From Sulfurovum sp. AR (GTDB taxonomy: Bacteria; Campylobacterota; Campylobacteria; Campylobacterales; Sulfurovaceae), in contig NZ_AJLE01000006.1 of assembly GCF_000296775.1 (NCBI RefSeq), forward strand, positions 1 through 64,000: a DNA stretch of 64,000 nt, in the 5' to 3' direction. The position numbers were made by a program, and so were the translations under genes. The notes below the pieces were generated by a model, which worked only from the letters and a program-made list of their open reading frames with translations, was not told the DNA's origin and ran no database searches. This document shows, in pieces, positions 56,880-64,000 of the stretch; the stretch's first letter is position 1, and each line of letters opens with the position of its first letter.

Positions 56880-57284
56880 TTACCTTTCTTCCAACTTTAT
56901 GAAATTATCTCTTTTTTTATTAAGAAATAATTTTTTAATGTGATTTTCATTTCGAAGTACCACACCTCTTTCACCTATATATTTTAATGTATACCCCATC
57001 ACACTGTCATCAAGACTTTTCCATGAATCATTAATATAAGCTTTTCCATTTACAATCGCATGTAATACTAGCTTTGCTTCGTTTTTATCATGCAGTGCCA
57101 CTGTCGTAACATTATTCTCTTCTTCTAATCGCACAAATGGGTCTTTGGTACTCTCTAACGTCGCTAAGTTTACACCTTCACGTTTTTCATGTATTTTAAG
57201 AATCATATCTTGTATCTGTTTCACAGATAAATCTGCATTTAAAAGCATTGTCAGTGGTAATAGTAATAAAAATATCTTTTTCAT
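56880..57284 (-). CDS. Small exported protein at the MshK position
   Basis: 134-aa protein with a signal peptide (MKKIFLLLLPLTMLLNA) and a periplasmic part that includes VNGKAYINDSWKSLDDSVMGYTLKYI and GVVLRNENHIKKLFL, a pattern seen in pilotin/PilP-type beta domains. The start at 57284 overlaps the previous stop as TAATG. Order suggests MshK; CtsR may be the Campylobacter counterpart. Confidence 0.7.
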   Translation of the reverse strand: MKKIFLLLLPLTMLLNADLSVKQIQDMILKIHEKREGVNLATLESTKDPFVRLEEENNVTTVALHDKNEAKLVLHAIVNGKAYINDSWKSLDDSVMGYTLKYIGERGVVLRNENHIKKLFLNKKRDNFIKLEER

Positions 57285-57940
57285 TAGTGATTTATCCCCC
57301 ATACTGAAATATTAATATCTGCTATAGTATCTGATGAATTACTGTCAGAAACCAAATGAGATTCAAAAATATCTGTAACCAAAACATTTTGCTCAAGTTC
57401 ATTCATAAACTTAACAATATTCTTATATGGTCCCTTACTACCTATACCTATCTCTAATACATGACCAAAACTACCTGTATTTTCATTGACATACTTATTT
57501 GTAATATACTCCAGGTCAACATTTTGTATTTCTGCTGTATTGGTAATAGAATTTAAGAATCTAGACCAACTTTTTTGATTGAATAACATATCTGATAATT
57601 TTTCTAAATTAGAGTCTATGAACTTGATCTTGTTTGTTGTATCGACGATCTTTTTCTTTTTGACAATGATATCATTATCAAATTTTTTCACATAATACTC
57701 ACGATCACCACCCACTGTGATAGAGTTGAGATATGTATGATTATCTGTAATACTTTTTTGTATGCTTTTTTTACTTCGTTCACTTTTTTTGTAAAGGTCT
57801 TCTGTATAAGGTAAGAGCAACTCATAGCCAAGATATGCGATAACGGCTGCTAACCCCAAAATCACTACCCATTTTTCACTCTCTTTTTTAGGAGCAAAGT
57901 AGATATCTAATGCTTCTAGTTTATCTTCTAAATATTTCAT
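57284..57940 (-). CDS. PilO-like membrane protein at the MshJ position
   Basis: 218-aa bitopic protein: a cytoplasmic start of about 22 residues, one helix (about 24-45), a coiled coil (about 48-115) and a compact periplasmic domain resembling PilO/MshJ. ATGA overlaps with the upstream mshI-like gene. It is expected to form an alignment complex with the PilN-like C-terminus of that protein. Confidence 0.75.
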   Translation of the reverse strand: MKYLEDKLEALDIYFAPKKESEKWVVILGLAAVIAYLGYELLLPYTEDLYKKSERSKKSIQKSITDNHTYLNSITVGGDREYYVKKFDNDIIVKKKKIVDTTNKIKFIDSNLEKLSDMLFNQKSWSRFLNSITNTAEIQNVDLEYITNKYVNENTGSFGHVLEIGIGSKGPYKNIVKFMNELEQNVLVTDIFESHLVSDSNSSDTIADINISVWGINH

Positions 57941-59469
57941 CTCAACACCACCTTTAACAGACCTTTATAGTAGTTACTCGCAGGGTCTTTTTGGATTTTT
58001 TCAATATCTATTTCAATAATTTCATCAAAATGGGTATCAGACATATATTTAATGACTTCTGTAAATTTTCTATCATCTGAACTAAGCAAGGACAACCATA
58101 ATGTATCCTTCTCACTTTTTAACATCTCTACATGCACATCAAATTGATCAAGTTCTTTAGCAAGTGTATGGTATATGCCAGATTTCAGACGGTAATTTAC
58201 TTTTTTATCATAAATAGAGGTAAGCATCTTTGATTTTCCATCATATGTATCTGATAATACTTTTATCTTTTCATCTAAAACTTTGATCTGGCTTTTCTTC
58301 TCGCTAAGAATTTTTTTGTACTTATTCGATTCAGCTGTAAGTTCATTATTTTCAATCGTTAAGGCATAAATCTTTGCATCATTTACATAAGACCCGACCA
58401 GGTAAACCAAAGGATAGGCCAGACTCAAAGCAATAGCGGCAGCGGTAGAAATAATGAACTGACCACTTGCTCTATTAACAAAAGATGGTGCGCGTGGGTA
58501 CGTAGATAAATTGACTAAAGAAGACTCATCTTCCATATAATCAAATGAACTTAAAAGCATCAAATACTGTAATTGATCTGTATACCATTCATCACTTGAT
58601 ACATTATAATTAAAATTAAAATCTGATGAGTGGAGGCCTAAATAGTTCTGACTATAATCATCTAGTCCAATAATAGGACCTTTTTCACTACCTATAAATA
58701 TTTGATCTATACTATCTAACTCAAATGCTCTCTTTACATAAATAATAATGTCATTAATAGTAATAAAGACTTCAGCAAAAATTTTCATAAAGGTTTGTTG
58801 ATAGTCACTATTCGTTGTTTTAAGACCCTCTGATTCTAAAACACTGTAAAACTCTTTTTCATCCACTTTTTCACCTATGGATTCACAATATTTATCATAA
58901 ATTTGTTCTAATGAAAACTCTATGGATTTCGAATAGAGATATTGACCATTCTCATACACTGTTACAAACGCATCATTTTGCATGAAATAAACAAAACAGT
59001 GTGCTTTATTGTCTTGGAGTATCTCTTTTTTATAAAGTGGTTTATACAGAAGTGGTGCAGGAACTATGAGGTCTATATATTTCGTTTCTTCTTTTAATGG
59101 AAGATAGAGTTCATCAAGAGACTCCGGTTCAGCCACAAAGATATGATATTCCCTCTCTTCTCCTGAAGTTTCAACTTCAACCGAAGAGATCGTATAGGTA
59201 TTAGCCTGATCCAGGCCTAACTCTTCATACGCTTTGATATCGATGATATCTACAATATCTTCTTCTGGGATATTTCTACTTATATTTACTTTTGTAGTAA
59301 TAATATCTTTATTATTCACATACGAGGTAATAAAGTTTGAAGTATTGTAGGTGAGCTTATCTAAAGGTTTAAAGACATCATTTTTAAATGCATAACTTTT
59401 ACCTGTATATGCATTAACCGTAACAACATTTTTTACAGTCGATTCTGACGATTTTTTTTTCAAAAACAT
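57937..59469 (-). CDS. mshI: PilM/PilN-like fused protein at the MshI position
   Basis: 510-aa protein. The N-terminal 330 residues have the length and alternating pattern of an actin-like PilM domain, then one membrane helix (about 338-361), a coiled coil (about 363-415) and a PilN-like periplasmic tail. It therefore looks like a fusion of the two proteins that are separate in type IV pili, as in MshI. It is the first gene of the operon. GAAGGAAG precedes the ATG at 59469. Confidence 0.75.
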   Translation of the reverse strand: MFLKKKSSESTVKNVVTVNAYTGKSYAFKNDVFKPLDKLTYNTSNFITSYVNNKDIITTKVNISRNIPEEDIVDIIDIKAYEELGLDQANTYTISSVEVETSGEEREYHIFVAEPESLDELYLPLKEETKYIDLIVPAPLLYKPLYKKEILQDNKAHCFVYFMQNDAFVTVYENGQYLYSKSIEFSLEQIYDKYCESIGEKVDEKEFYSVLESEGLKTTNSDYQQTFMKIFAEVFITINDIIIYVKRAFELDSIDQIFIGSEKGPIIGLDDYSQNYLGLHSSDFNFNYNVSSDEWYTDQLQYLMLLSSFDYMEDESSLVNLSTYPRAPSFVNRASGQFIISTAAAIALSLAYPLVYLVGSYVNDAKIYALTIENNELTAESNKYKKILSEKKSQIKVLDEKIKVLSDTYDGKSKMLTSIYDKKVNYRLKSGIYHTLAKELDQFDVHVEMLKSEKDTLWLSLLSSDDRKFTEVIKYMSDTHFDEIIEIDIEKIQKDPASNYYKGLLKVVLR

Positions 59470-59494
59470 TTTAAACTTCCTTCCTTGTTGACCA

Positions 59495-59521
59495 ATTATA
59501 TATGTTATAATATTAAAACAA
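59495..59521 (-). promoter_or_regulatory. Putative promoter of the MSHA/transformation operon
   Basis: On the minus strand TTGTTT (59521-59516) and TATAAT (59500-59495) stand 15 bases apart, about 25 bases before the first start codon. The short spacing lowers confidence. The surrounding roughly 180-base gap to era has no gene. Confidence 0.35.
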
Positions 59522-59653
59522 TCTTACAAAATGTAAAACTTTCTAAAAATATAACTTTTTTTAATCATTGGTCTTTAATTTAACGAGAAGTGCCCCTATA
59601 TAGGCTATTTATACGGTTTATAAAAATGATTCTTTCTCTCATACATAGAAGTT

Positions 59654-60562
59654 TTAAATAATATAACCAAACTCTTCTAAGCCATCTTTATTTTTACTCC
59701 ACCCTTTTTTAACCGCTACATGAAGGTCTAAAAATATTTTTTTACCTGAAAAAAGTTCCATCTGTTCACGTGCAAGTTTTCCTACACGCTTGATCCCTGC
59801 ACCTTTTTGACCTACGATCATACCTTTTTGTGTCTCTTTTTCAACAACGATCGTTGCATAGACTTTATCAATCGTATCACTCTCGTCGATCTTTTCGATG
59901 GTGACATCGCTCTCATAAGGAATTTCATCACTAAGATTCTCAAAAATAGACTCACGGATCAATTCTTTATAGATATTCCGTATATGTTCTGTTGTAAGGA
60001 TCTCGGGGTCATAAAGGAAAGGAGATATCGGTAGATGCTTACATATCTCATCAAGCAGTTGTTTTTTCCCTACTTTTTTATTGACAGAAAAAGGAATGAT
60101 CGCTTCGAAAGAGTCTTGATATTTCTGATACTCACCCAGCTTGGCCAATATATCACCCTGCTTTACATGATCGATCTTGGTAAGCACAACGATGTGCTTG
60201 ACACCTTTGGCTTGAGTAAGTTTTAAAAATTTTTCATACTCTGTTAGCTTGTCTGTGACAGGTGCAAGGAAAATGATAAGATCACTGTCTCCCATCGCTT
60301 TGAGTGCTTCATCCAACATGAATTGATTCAATAGTCTCTCTTTTTCATGAATTCCCGGTGTATCTACAAAAATAATTTGTGCATCATCATGCATGACGAT
60401 GATATTCATACGTTTACGGGTTGCCTGCGCTTTTTTTGAGACCATGGCAAGCTTTTCACCTACTATATGATTAAGTAATGTGCTTTTTCCTGCATTGGGT
60501 CTTCCCACTACTGCAACAAAGCCAGCTTTTGTATCTATTTCTTCTTTCTCATGCTCAAACAT
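59654..60562 (-). CDS. era: GTPase Era
   Basis: 302-aa ribosome-assembly GTPase acting on 16S rRNA. The GTPase motifs GRPNAGKST (residues 20-28), DTPG and TKID are present, and the C-terminal KH domain has VGQKGAGIKRVGKLAREQ. The length and TKAGFVAVVGRPN start are normal. It follows hslU on the same strand after about 120 bases. Confidence 0.96.
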   Translation of the reverse strand: MFEHEKEEIDTKAGFVAVVGRPNAGKSTLLNHIVGEKLAMVSKKAQATRKRMNIIVMHDDAQIIFVDTPGIHEKERLLNQFMLDEALKAMGDSDLIIFLAPVTDKLTEYEKFLKLTQAKGVKHIVVLTKIDHVKQGDILAKLGEYQKYQDSFEAIIPFSVNKKVGKKQLLDEICKHLPISPFLYDPEILTTEHIRNIYKELIRESIFENLSDEIPYESDVTIEKIDESDTIDKVYATIVVEKETQKGMIVGQKGAGIKRVGKLAREQMELFSGKKIFLDLHVAVKKGWSKNKDGLEEFGYII

Positions 60563-60683
60563 TTCATTTTCCTTTTAAGTGAATCGTGACTTGCATCTAC
60601 TTCTAAAATCATCCTAGTATAGTGATTTAATAAGACATAGTGCCAATATTATCATTGGTGTTTTATTCTAAATGCGTACTTAT

Positions 60684-62012
60684 TTATAATATATAACGGG
60701 TTGCATCTTCATCTTCAACCACTTTACTTATCTTCTCTTCTACCAATGCTTTATCCACATGGATGGTTTCACCTTTGTGTTCATCCGCAGAGAAACTGAT
60801 CTCTTCCAGGATTTTCTCCATTACTGTATGTAGACGTCTGGCACCTATATCTTCAGTCTTTTCATTGGCAAGCAGTGAATAGTGTGCAATGGCTCTCAGT
60901 GCTTCCTCCTCAAAGACCAATTCCACATCTTCGACCTTCATCAATGCTTCATACTGTTTAATCAGTGCATTTTTTGGTTCAGTAAGGATACGATATAAAG
61001 TCTCTTCATCCAGGCTGTTAAGCTCAACACGAAGAGGAAATCGTCCCTGGAGCTCTGGCATAAGATCACTGGGTTTACTCACATGAAATGCACCTGCAGC
61101 GATGAAAAGAATATGGTCTGTATTGACCATACCCAACTTCGTATTGACAGCGGAGCCTTCCACAATTGGAAGGAGATCTCTTTGTACCCCCTCTTTACTA
61201 GGGTCTTGCCTGCTTTGTGAGTTGGAGGCTACAGCGATTTTATCTATCTCATCTAAAAATACAATACCGCCCTTCTCTACCTTTTCAAGTGCCAGAGATT
61301 TAAGTTCTTCTTCATCAAGAAGTTTTTCACTTGCCTCAGATGCCAATATCTTTTTGGCATCTTTCACAGTGACCTCTTTCTCAGGACCTTTCTTACCCAT
61401 ACCGCCTAGGACCTTTACAATAGACTCCTGTACCTGTATCATCTGCGGAGGAAGTCCCTCTTCCGGCATGGCAGGTTTATTCGGTACTTCTACTTTGATC
61501 TTGAGATGGTCAAGCTCACCTTTGGCATACTTCTCCTGCATACGTGCAAAAGAGGCATCATACTCTGCTTTCTTCTGTTCACTTGCACCGGCTGGAAGGG
61601 GTGGAAGAAGTTTTTCTATGATCTTGTTTTCTATATAGTTTTCTATCTTCTCTTTGTTTTTTTCATTTTCACTCTCACGGACCAGAGTCATAGAGGTTGC
61701 AGCCAGATCACGTATCATCGACTCGACATCACGTCCTACAAATCCCACTTCCGTATATTTACTGGCTTCTACTTTGATGAATGGCAGGTTCATCATTTTT
61801 GCCAAACGTCTGGCGATCTCTGTTTTACCAACCCCTGTACTCCCTATCATCAAGATATTTTTAGGCGTGACATCCTGCTGCATCTCTGGAGTGAGCTGCA
61901 TACGTCTGTAACGATTTCTCAGGGCTACGGCGATCGTCTTTTTTGCTTCATTCTGTCCTATGACATATTTATCCAGGTAAGTGACTATCTCTTTAGGTGT
62001 TAAATTATCCAC
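60684..62012 (-). CDS. hslU: ATP-dependent protease ATPase subunit HslU
   Basis: 442-aa AAA+ unfoldase that feeds HslV. The N-terminal LTPKEIVTYLDKYVIGQ, Walker A GSTGVGKTE (residues about 57-65), the long I-domain with acidic/Lys-rich sequence (about 125-230), and Walker B GIVFLDEIDKIA are all recognisable. The C-terminus ends RYIL, as needed to insert into HslV. It is 9 bases after hslV. Confidence 0.97.
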   Translation of the reverse strand: MDNLTPKEIVTYLDKYVIGQNEAKKTIAVALRNRYRRMQLTPEMQQDVTPKNILMIGSTGVGKTEIARRLAKMMNLPFIKVEASKYTEVGFVGRDVESMIRDLAATSMTLVRESENEKNKEKIENYIENKIIEKLLPPLPAGASEQKKAEYDASFARMQEKYAKGELDHLKIKVEVPNKPAMPEEGLPPQMIQVQESIVKVLGGMGKKGPEKEVTVKDAKKILASEASEKLLDEEELKSLALEKVEKGGIVFLDEIDKIAVASNSQSRQDPSKEGVQRDLLPIVEGSAVNTKLGMVNTDHILFIAAGAFHVSKPSDLMPELQGRFPLRVELNSLDEETLYRILTEPKNALIKQYEALMKVEDVELVFEEEALRAIAHYSLLANEKTEDIGARRLHTVMEKILEEISFSADEHKGETIHVDKALVEEKISKVVEDEDATRYIL

Positions 62013-62021
62013 TACACTTCC

Positions 62022-62552
62022 TTACAGTTCTAATATTTTAATATTCTTATTCGTATAGATACAAAGTTCACCTGCGACTTCAAGTGACTCTTGTACCAGT
62101 GTTCTTGGATCAAGGTCTGTGTGTTTGTCCAAGGCGCGCGCTGCAGAGATGGCATAGTTACCGCCAGATCCTATCGCTGCTATTTTTCCGTCTTCAGGTT
62201 CTACCACATCACCAGTACCCGAAAGTATAAAGATATGTTCCTGGTTCAGTACGATCATCATCGCTTCAAGCTGACGCAGATGTTTATCTTTTCTCCACAT
62301 TTTGGAAAAACCAATGACAGACTTGAAAAGATCACCTCTTTTTTCGGCCAATATACCTTCGAACATATCAAAAAGGTTAAATGCATCTGCTGTACTTCCT
62401 GCAAAGCCCGCCAATACTTTTCCTTCATGCAGTGTACGTATCTTTGTAGCATTACCTTTGAGTACCGTATCCCCAAAAGTCACTTGACCATCACCGCCTA
62501 TGACTGCTTTACCATTACTTTTATACCCCAGTATCGTAGTTGCGTCAAACAT
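62022..62552 (-). CDS. hslV: ATP-dependent protease peptidase subunit HslV
   Basis: 176-aa proteasome-like peptidase. The catalytic Thr is T5 ([10 protein letters not shown]): compared with E. coli, which begins M-T-T, there is a short MFDA propeptide that must be removed beyond the Met. The [19 protein letters not shown] and [10 protein letters not shown] blocks are intact. It is 2 bases after rplI. Confidence 0.96.
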   Translation of the reverse strand: MFDATTILGYKSNGKAVIGGDGQVTFGDTVLKGNATKIRTLHEGKVLAGFAGSTADAFNLFDMFEGILAEKRGDLFKSVIGFSKMWRKDKHLRQLEAMMIVLNQEHIFILSGTGDVVEPEDGKIAAIGSGGNYAISAARALDKHTDLDPRTLVQESLEVAGELCIYTNKNIKILEL

Positions 62553-62554
62553 GA

Positions 62555-62998
62555 CTAGACACCTACCACTTCTACTTTGAGTGTCGCATGTATCGCATGC
62601 CCCAGTTTTGCGTCTACTTCATGTGTGCCTGTTGATTTGAGTGCTTTTTTAAGATTAATATTTTTTTTGTCAAGTGCTATATTCAATTGTGCTTCTATAG
62701 CATTTGATATATCGGCATTTCCTACTGAACCTTTGATACCCACTGGGGCCAATGGTTTTTCAATTTTAATGGTTGCTGCTTCAAGTGTTACTTTTTCAGC
62801 TTCAAGTCTGGCCAATTCCTCTTTAAGTTTTTTTGCCATCTCTTCTTGTTCGGCTTTCCAGTTTTCTACAACCTCAGGTGTAGCCAACTTTGCCAACCCC
62901 TTGCCTATAAGGAAGTTTTGTCCATAGCCATCTTTCACTTCTTTTATTTCACCTGCTTTTCCAAGTGTTTTCACATCTTTTATCAATAGTACTTTCAT
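62555..62998 (-). CDS. rplI: 50S ribosomal protein L9
   Basis: 147-aa ribosomal protein with the classic start [31 protein letters not shown], a central helix rich in Lys/Glu, and a C-terminal domain including [19 protein letters not shown] precedes the ATG. It heads the hslV-hslU unit, an order common in this phylum. Confidence 0.97.
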   Translation of the reverse strand: MKVLLIKDVKTLGKAGEIKEVKDGYGQNFLIGKGLAKLATPEVVENWKAEQEEMAKKLKEELARLEAEKVTLEAATIKIEKPLAPVGIKGSVGNADISNAIEAQLNIALDKKNINLKKALKSTGTHEVDAKLGHAIHATLKVEVVGV

Positions 62999-63136
62999 TC
63001 ATTTATTCCTTATTGTGCTATATAGTGTTATAATTTTAACAAACTTTTACTAGACATCGGTTAAAGAGAGACCGGGGTTTCACATAAAGTGACACTATAC
63101 GAACTATAGTTTATGAAAGATAAACAGGGATTTGTA

Positions 63137-63973
63137 ATGAAACTTTTATACTTCTTCTTTGCTATTACACTTTTTATATTTCAGGGATGTGCTACCAATG
63201 ACGCCGCTGCACATTTAAATTCTCCACAAGTTGATACGCAAGTCACCTCGTCAGAAAAGTTCTCTGAAAGCATCACTGACGATCAAGAACCAGAAACGCA
63301 AATAGAAGAGTTTGAAGAAGAATTTTCATTTGAGGAGACAAAAAGTGTCAGTGATCCATTCAGCGGGTACAACAGCGCAATGACATCATTCAATGATCTC
63401 TTTATCACCTATCTTTTAAACCCTGTTTCAGAGGGTTATGCAGCTGTCCTGCCTGAACCTTTTCGTATAGGTATTTCTAATGCTTTTGATAACATACAGT
63501 TTCCTGTCCGCTTTGCCAATAACCTTCTCCAACTGAAATTTAAAAACAGTTCCGATGAACTCCAAAGATTTCTGGTCAACTCGACCATAGGTTTGGGAGG
63601 ATTGATGGATCCTGCAAAAGAATATATGCATATTCCTGCGCATAAGGAAGATTTTGGACAAACTTTAGGCCACTACGGGGTAGGTTCCGGTTTTCATATT
63701 GTCTTACCGTTCATCGGACCGTCCAATATAAGAGATGTGGTTGGGCTTACCGCAGACGCTTATGTCTCACCTCTTGTCTACACAGAAGGCCTCGAAGAGT
63801 ATAAAATACCAGACCACCCGGACCACTCGATCGCTATTCTCTCAGGAGAAATGATCAATAAAACCTCTCTACACCTGGGAGAGTATGAAAGTCTTAAAGA
63901 AGATGCGATACAATTCTATCAATTTTTACGGGACACGTATGAACAGAAGCGTGATTCTGACATCGCTGAGTAA
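63137..63973 (+). CDS. mlaA: MlaA (VacJ) family lipoprotein
   Basis: 278-aa outer-membrane lipoprotein of the Mla system, which returns misplaced phospholipid to the inner membrane. The start at 63137 gives a signal peptide with lipobox IFQGC (Cys18). An acidic linker (about 30-70) follows, then the MlaA domain (DPFSGYNSAMTSFND, RFLVNSTIGLGGLMDPA, EDFGQTLGHYGVGSGFHIVLP). AGGGA lies upstream of the ATG. The next gene begins 20 bases downstream. Confidence 0.92.
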   Translation: MKLLYFFFAITLFIFQGCATNDAAAHLNSPQVDTQVTSSEKFSESITDDQEPETQIEEFEEEFSFEETKSVSDPFSGYNSAMTSFNDLFITYLLNPVSEGYAAVLPEPFRIGISNAFDNIQFPVRFANNLLQLKFKNSSDELQRFLVNSTIGLGGLMDPAKEYMHIPAHKEDFGQTLGHYGVGSGFHIVLPFIGPSNIRDVVGLTADAYVSPLVYTEGLEEYKIPDHPDHSIAILSGEMINKTSLHLGEYESLKEDAIQFYQFLRDTYEQKRDSDIAE

Positions 63974-63992
63974 CTAAAGACAGGAGAAACAT

Positions 63993-64000
63993 ATGGTAAA
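63993..64000 (+). CDS. Start of a further gene, probably an Mla component (partial)
   Basis: An ATG preceded by AGGAG (63982-63986) begins 20 bases after the mlaA stop and is cut by the window edge after two codons (M-V). A downstream mlaA partner such as a MlaC-type protein is expected from neighbourhood only. Confidence 0.4.

Noticed and set aside
62022-62552. Wrong start suspected for HslV because Thr is at position 5
   Set aside because: The MFxATT opening is the normal form in Campylobacterota HslV, so the start is kept.

Overview
The window looks like a chromosome segment from a member of the Campylobacterota close to Sulfurovum/Sulfurimonas. This is judged from overall protein character: HslV starts with a short MFDA propeptide, the competence/MSHA-like operon has the order seen in that phylum, and the siroheme nitrite reductase, Amt and GlnK proteins and AT-rich tightly packed operons all fit. 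No rRNA and only one tRNA gene are present.

Layout. (1) 1-4072, minus strand: GDP-mannose/GDP-fucose supply for surface polysaccharide (manC, a GDP-mannose hydrolase, gmd, fcl, and the first codons of a further gene). (2) About 4.1-8.75 kb: a small integrative element inserted at the 3' end of tRNA-Asn, carrying a P4-type integrase, an AlpA-like regulator, two orphan proteins and a 486-aa protein with motifs resembling a single-subunit polymerase palm. (3) 8.9-16.7 kb: radical SAM protein, HD hydrolase, a four-helix-bundle cassette, hemE, yqhA, asd, gyrA. (4) 16.9-30.3 kb: exbBD, a 302-bp inverted pair of structured repeats, thioredoxin, selO, yebC, two tandem genes for tiny secreted peptides, an ABC-F ATPase, arsC-like, ppk2, rmuC, lolA, secA and a LolC/E-type permease. 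(5) 30.3-35.4 kb: AsmA-like protein and mltG with overlapping divergent starts, then a PP2C-kinase fusion. (6) 35.5-48.2 kb: a nitrogen-acquisition region with a nitrate transporter, siroheme synthase, nitrite reductase, assimilatory nitrate reductase, a shrunken NtrC-like/NtrB-like pair, and two amt-glnK modules. (7) 48.2-50.6 kb: yigZ, hemH, kdsB. (8) 50.7-59.5 kb: an eight-gene MSHA/transformation operon. (9) 59.6-64 kb: era, hslU, hslV, rplI and divergent mlaA with the start of another gene.

How it works together. Nitrate is imported by NarK, reduced by the molybdopterin nitrate reductase and then by the siroheme enzyme, whose cofactor is made by the adjacent CysG. Ammonium enters by two Amt channels, each paired with its own PII protein. 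A 17-bp dyad of the type TGATTAA-N3-TTAATCA occurs in front of both amt genes and, in imperfect form, between narK and cysG. This suggests one local regulator controls the whole set; the reduced NtrC-like protein encoded between them is the obvious candidate.

Most noteworthy unexplained items: the polymerase-like protein on the tRNA-Asn element, the twin secreted micro-peptides (20853-21146), the inverted structured repeats with compensatory stem changes (17798-18099), and the nitrogen dyad together with the degenerate Ntr pair.
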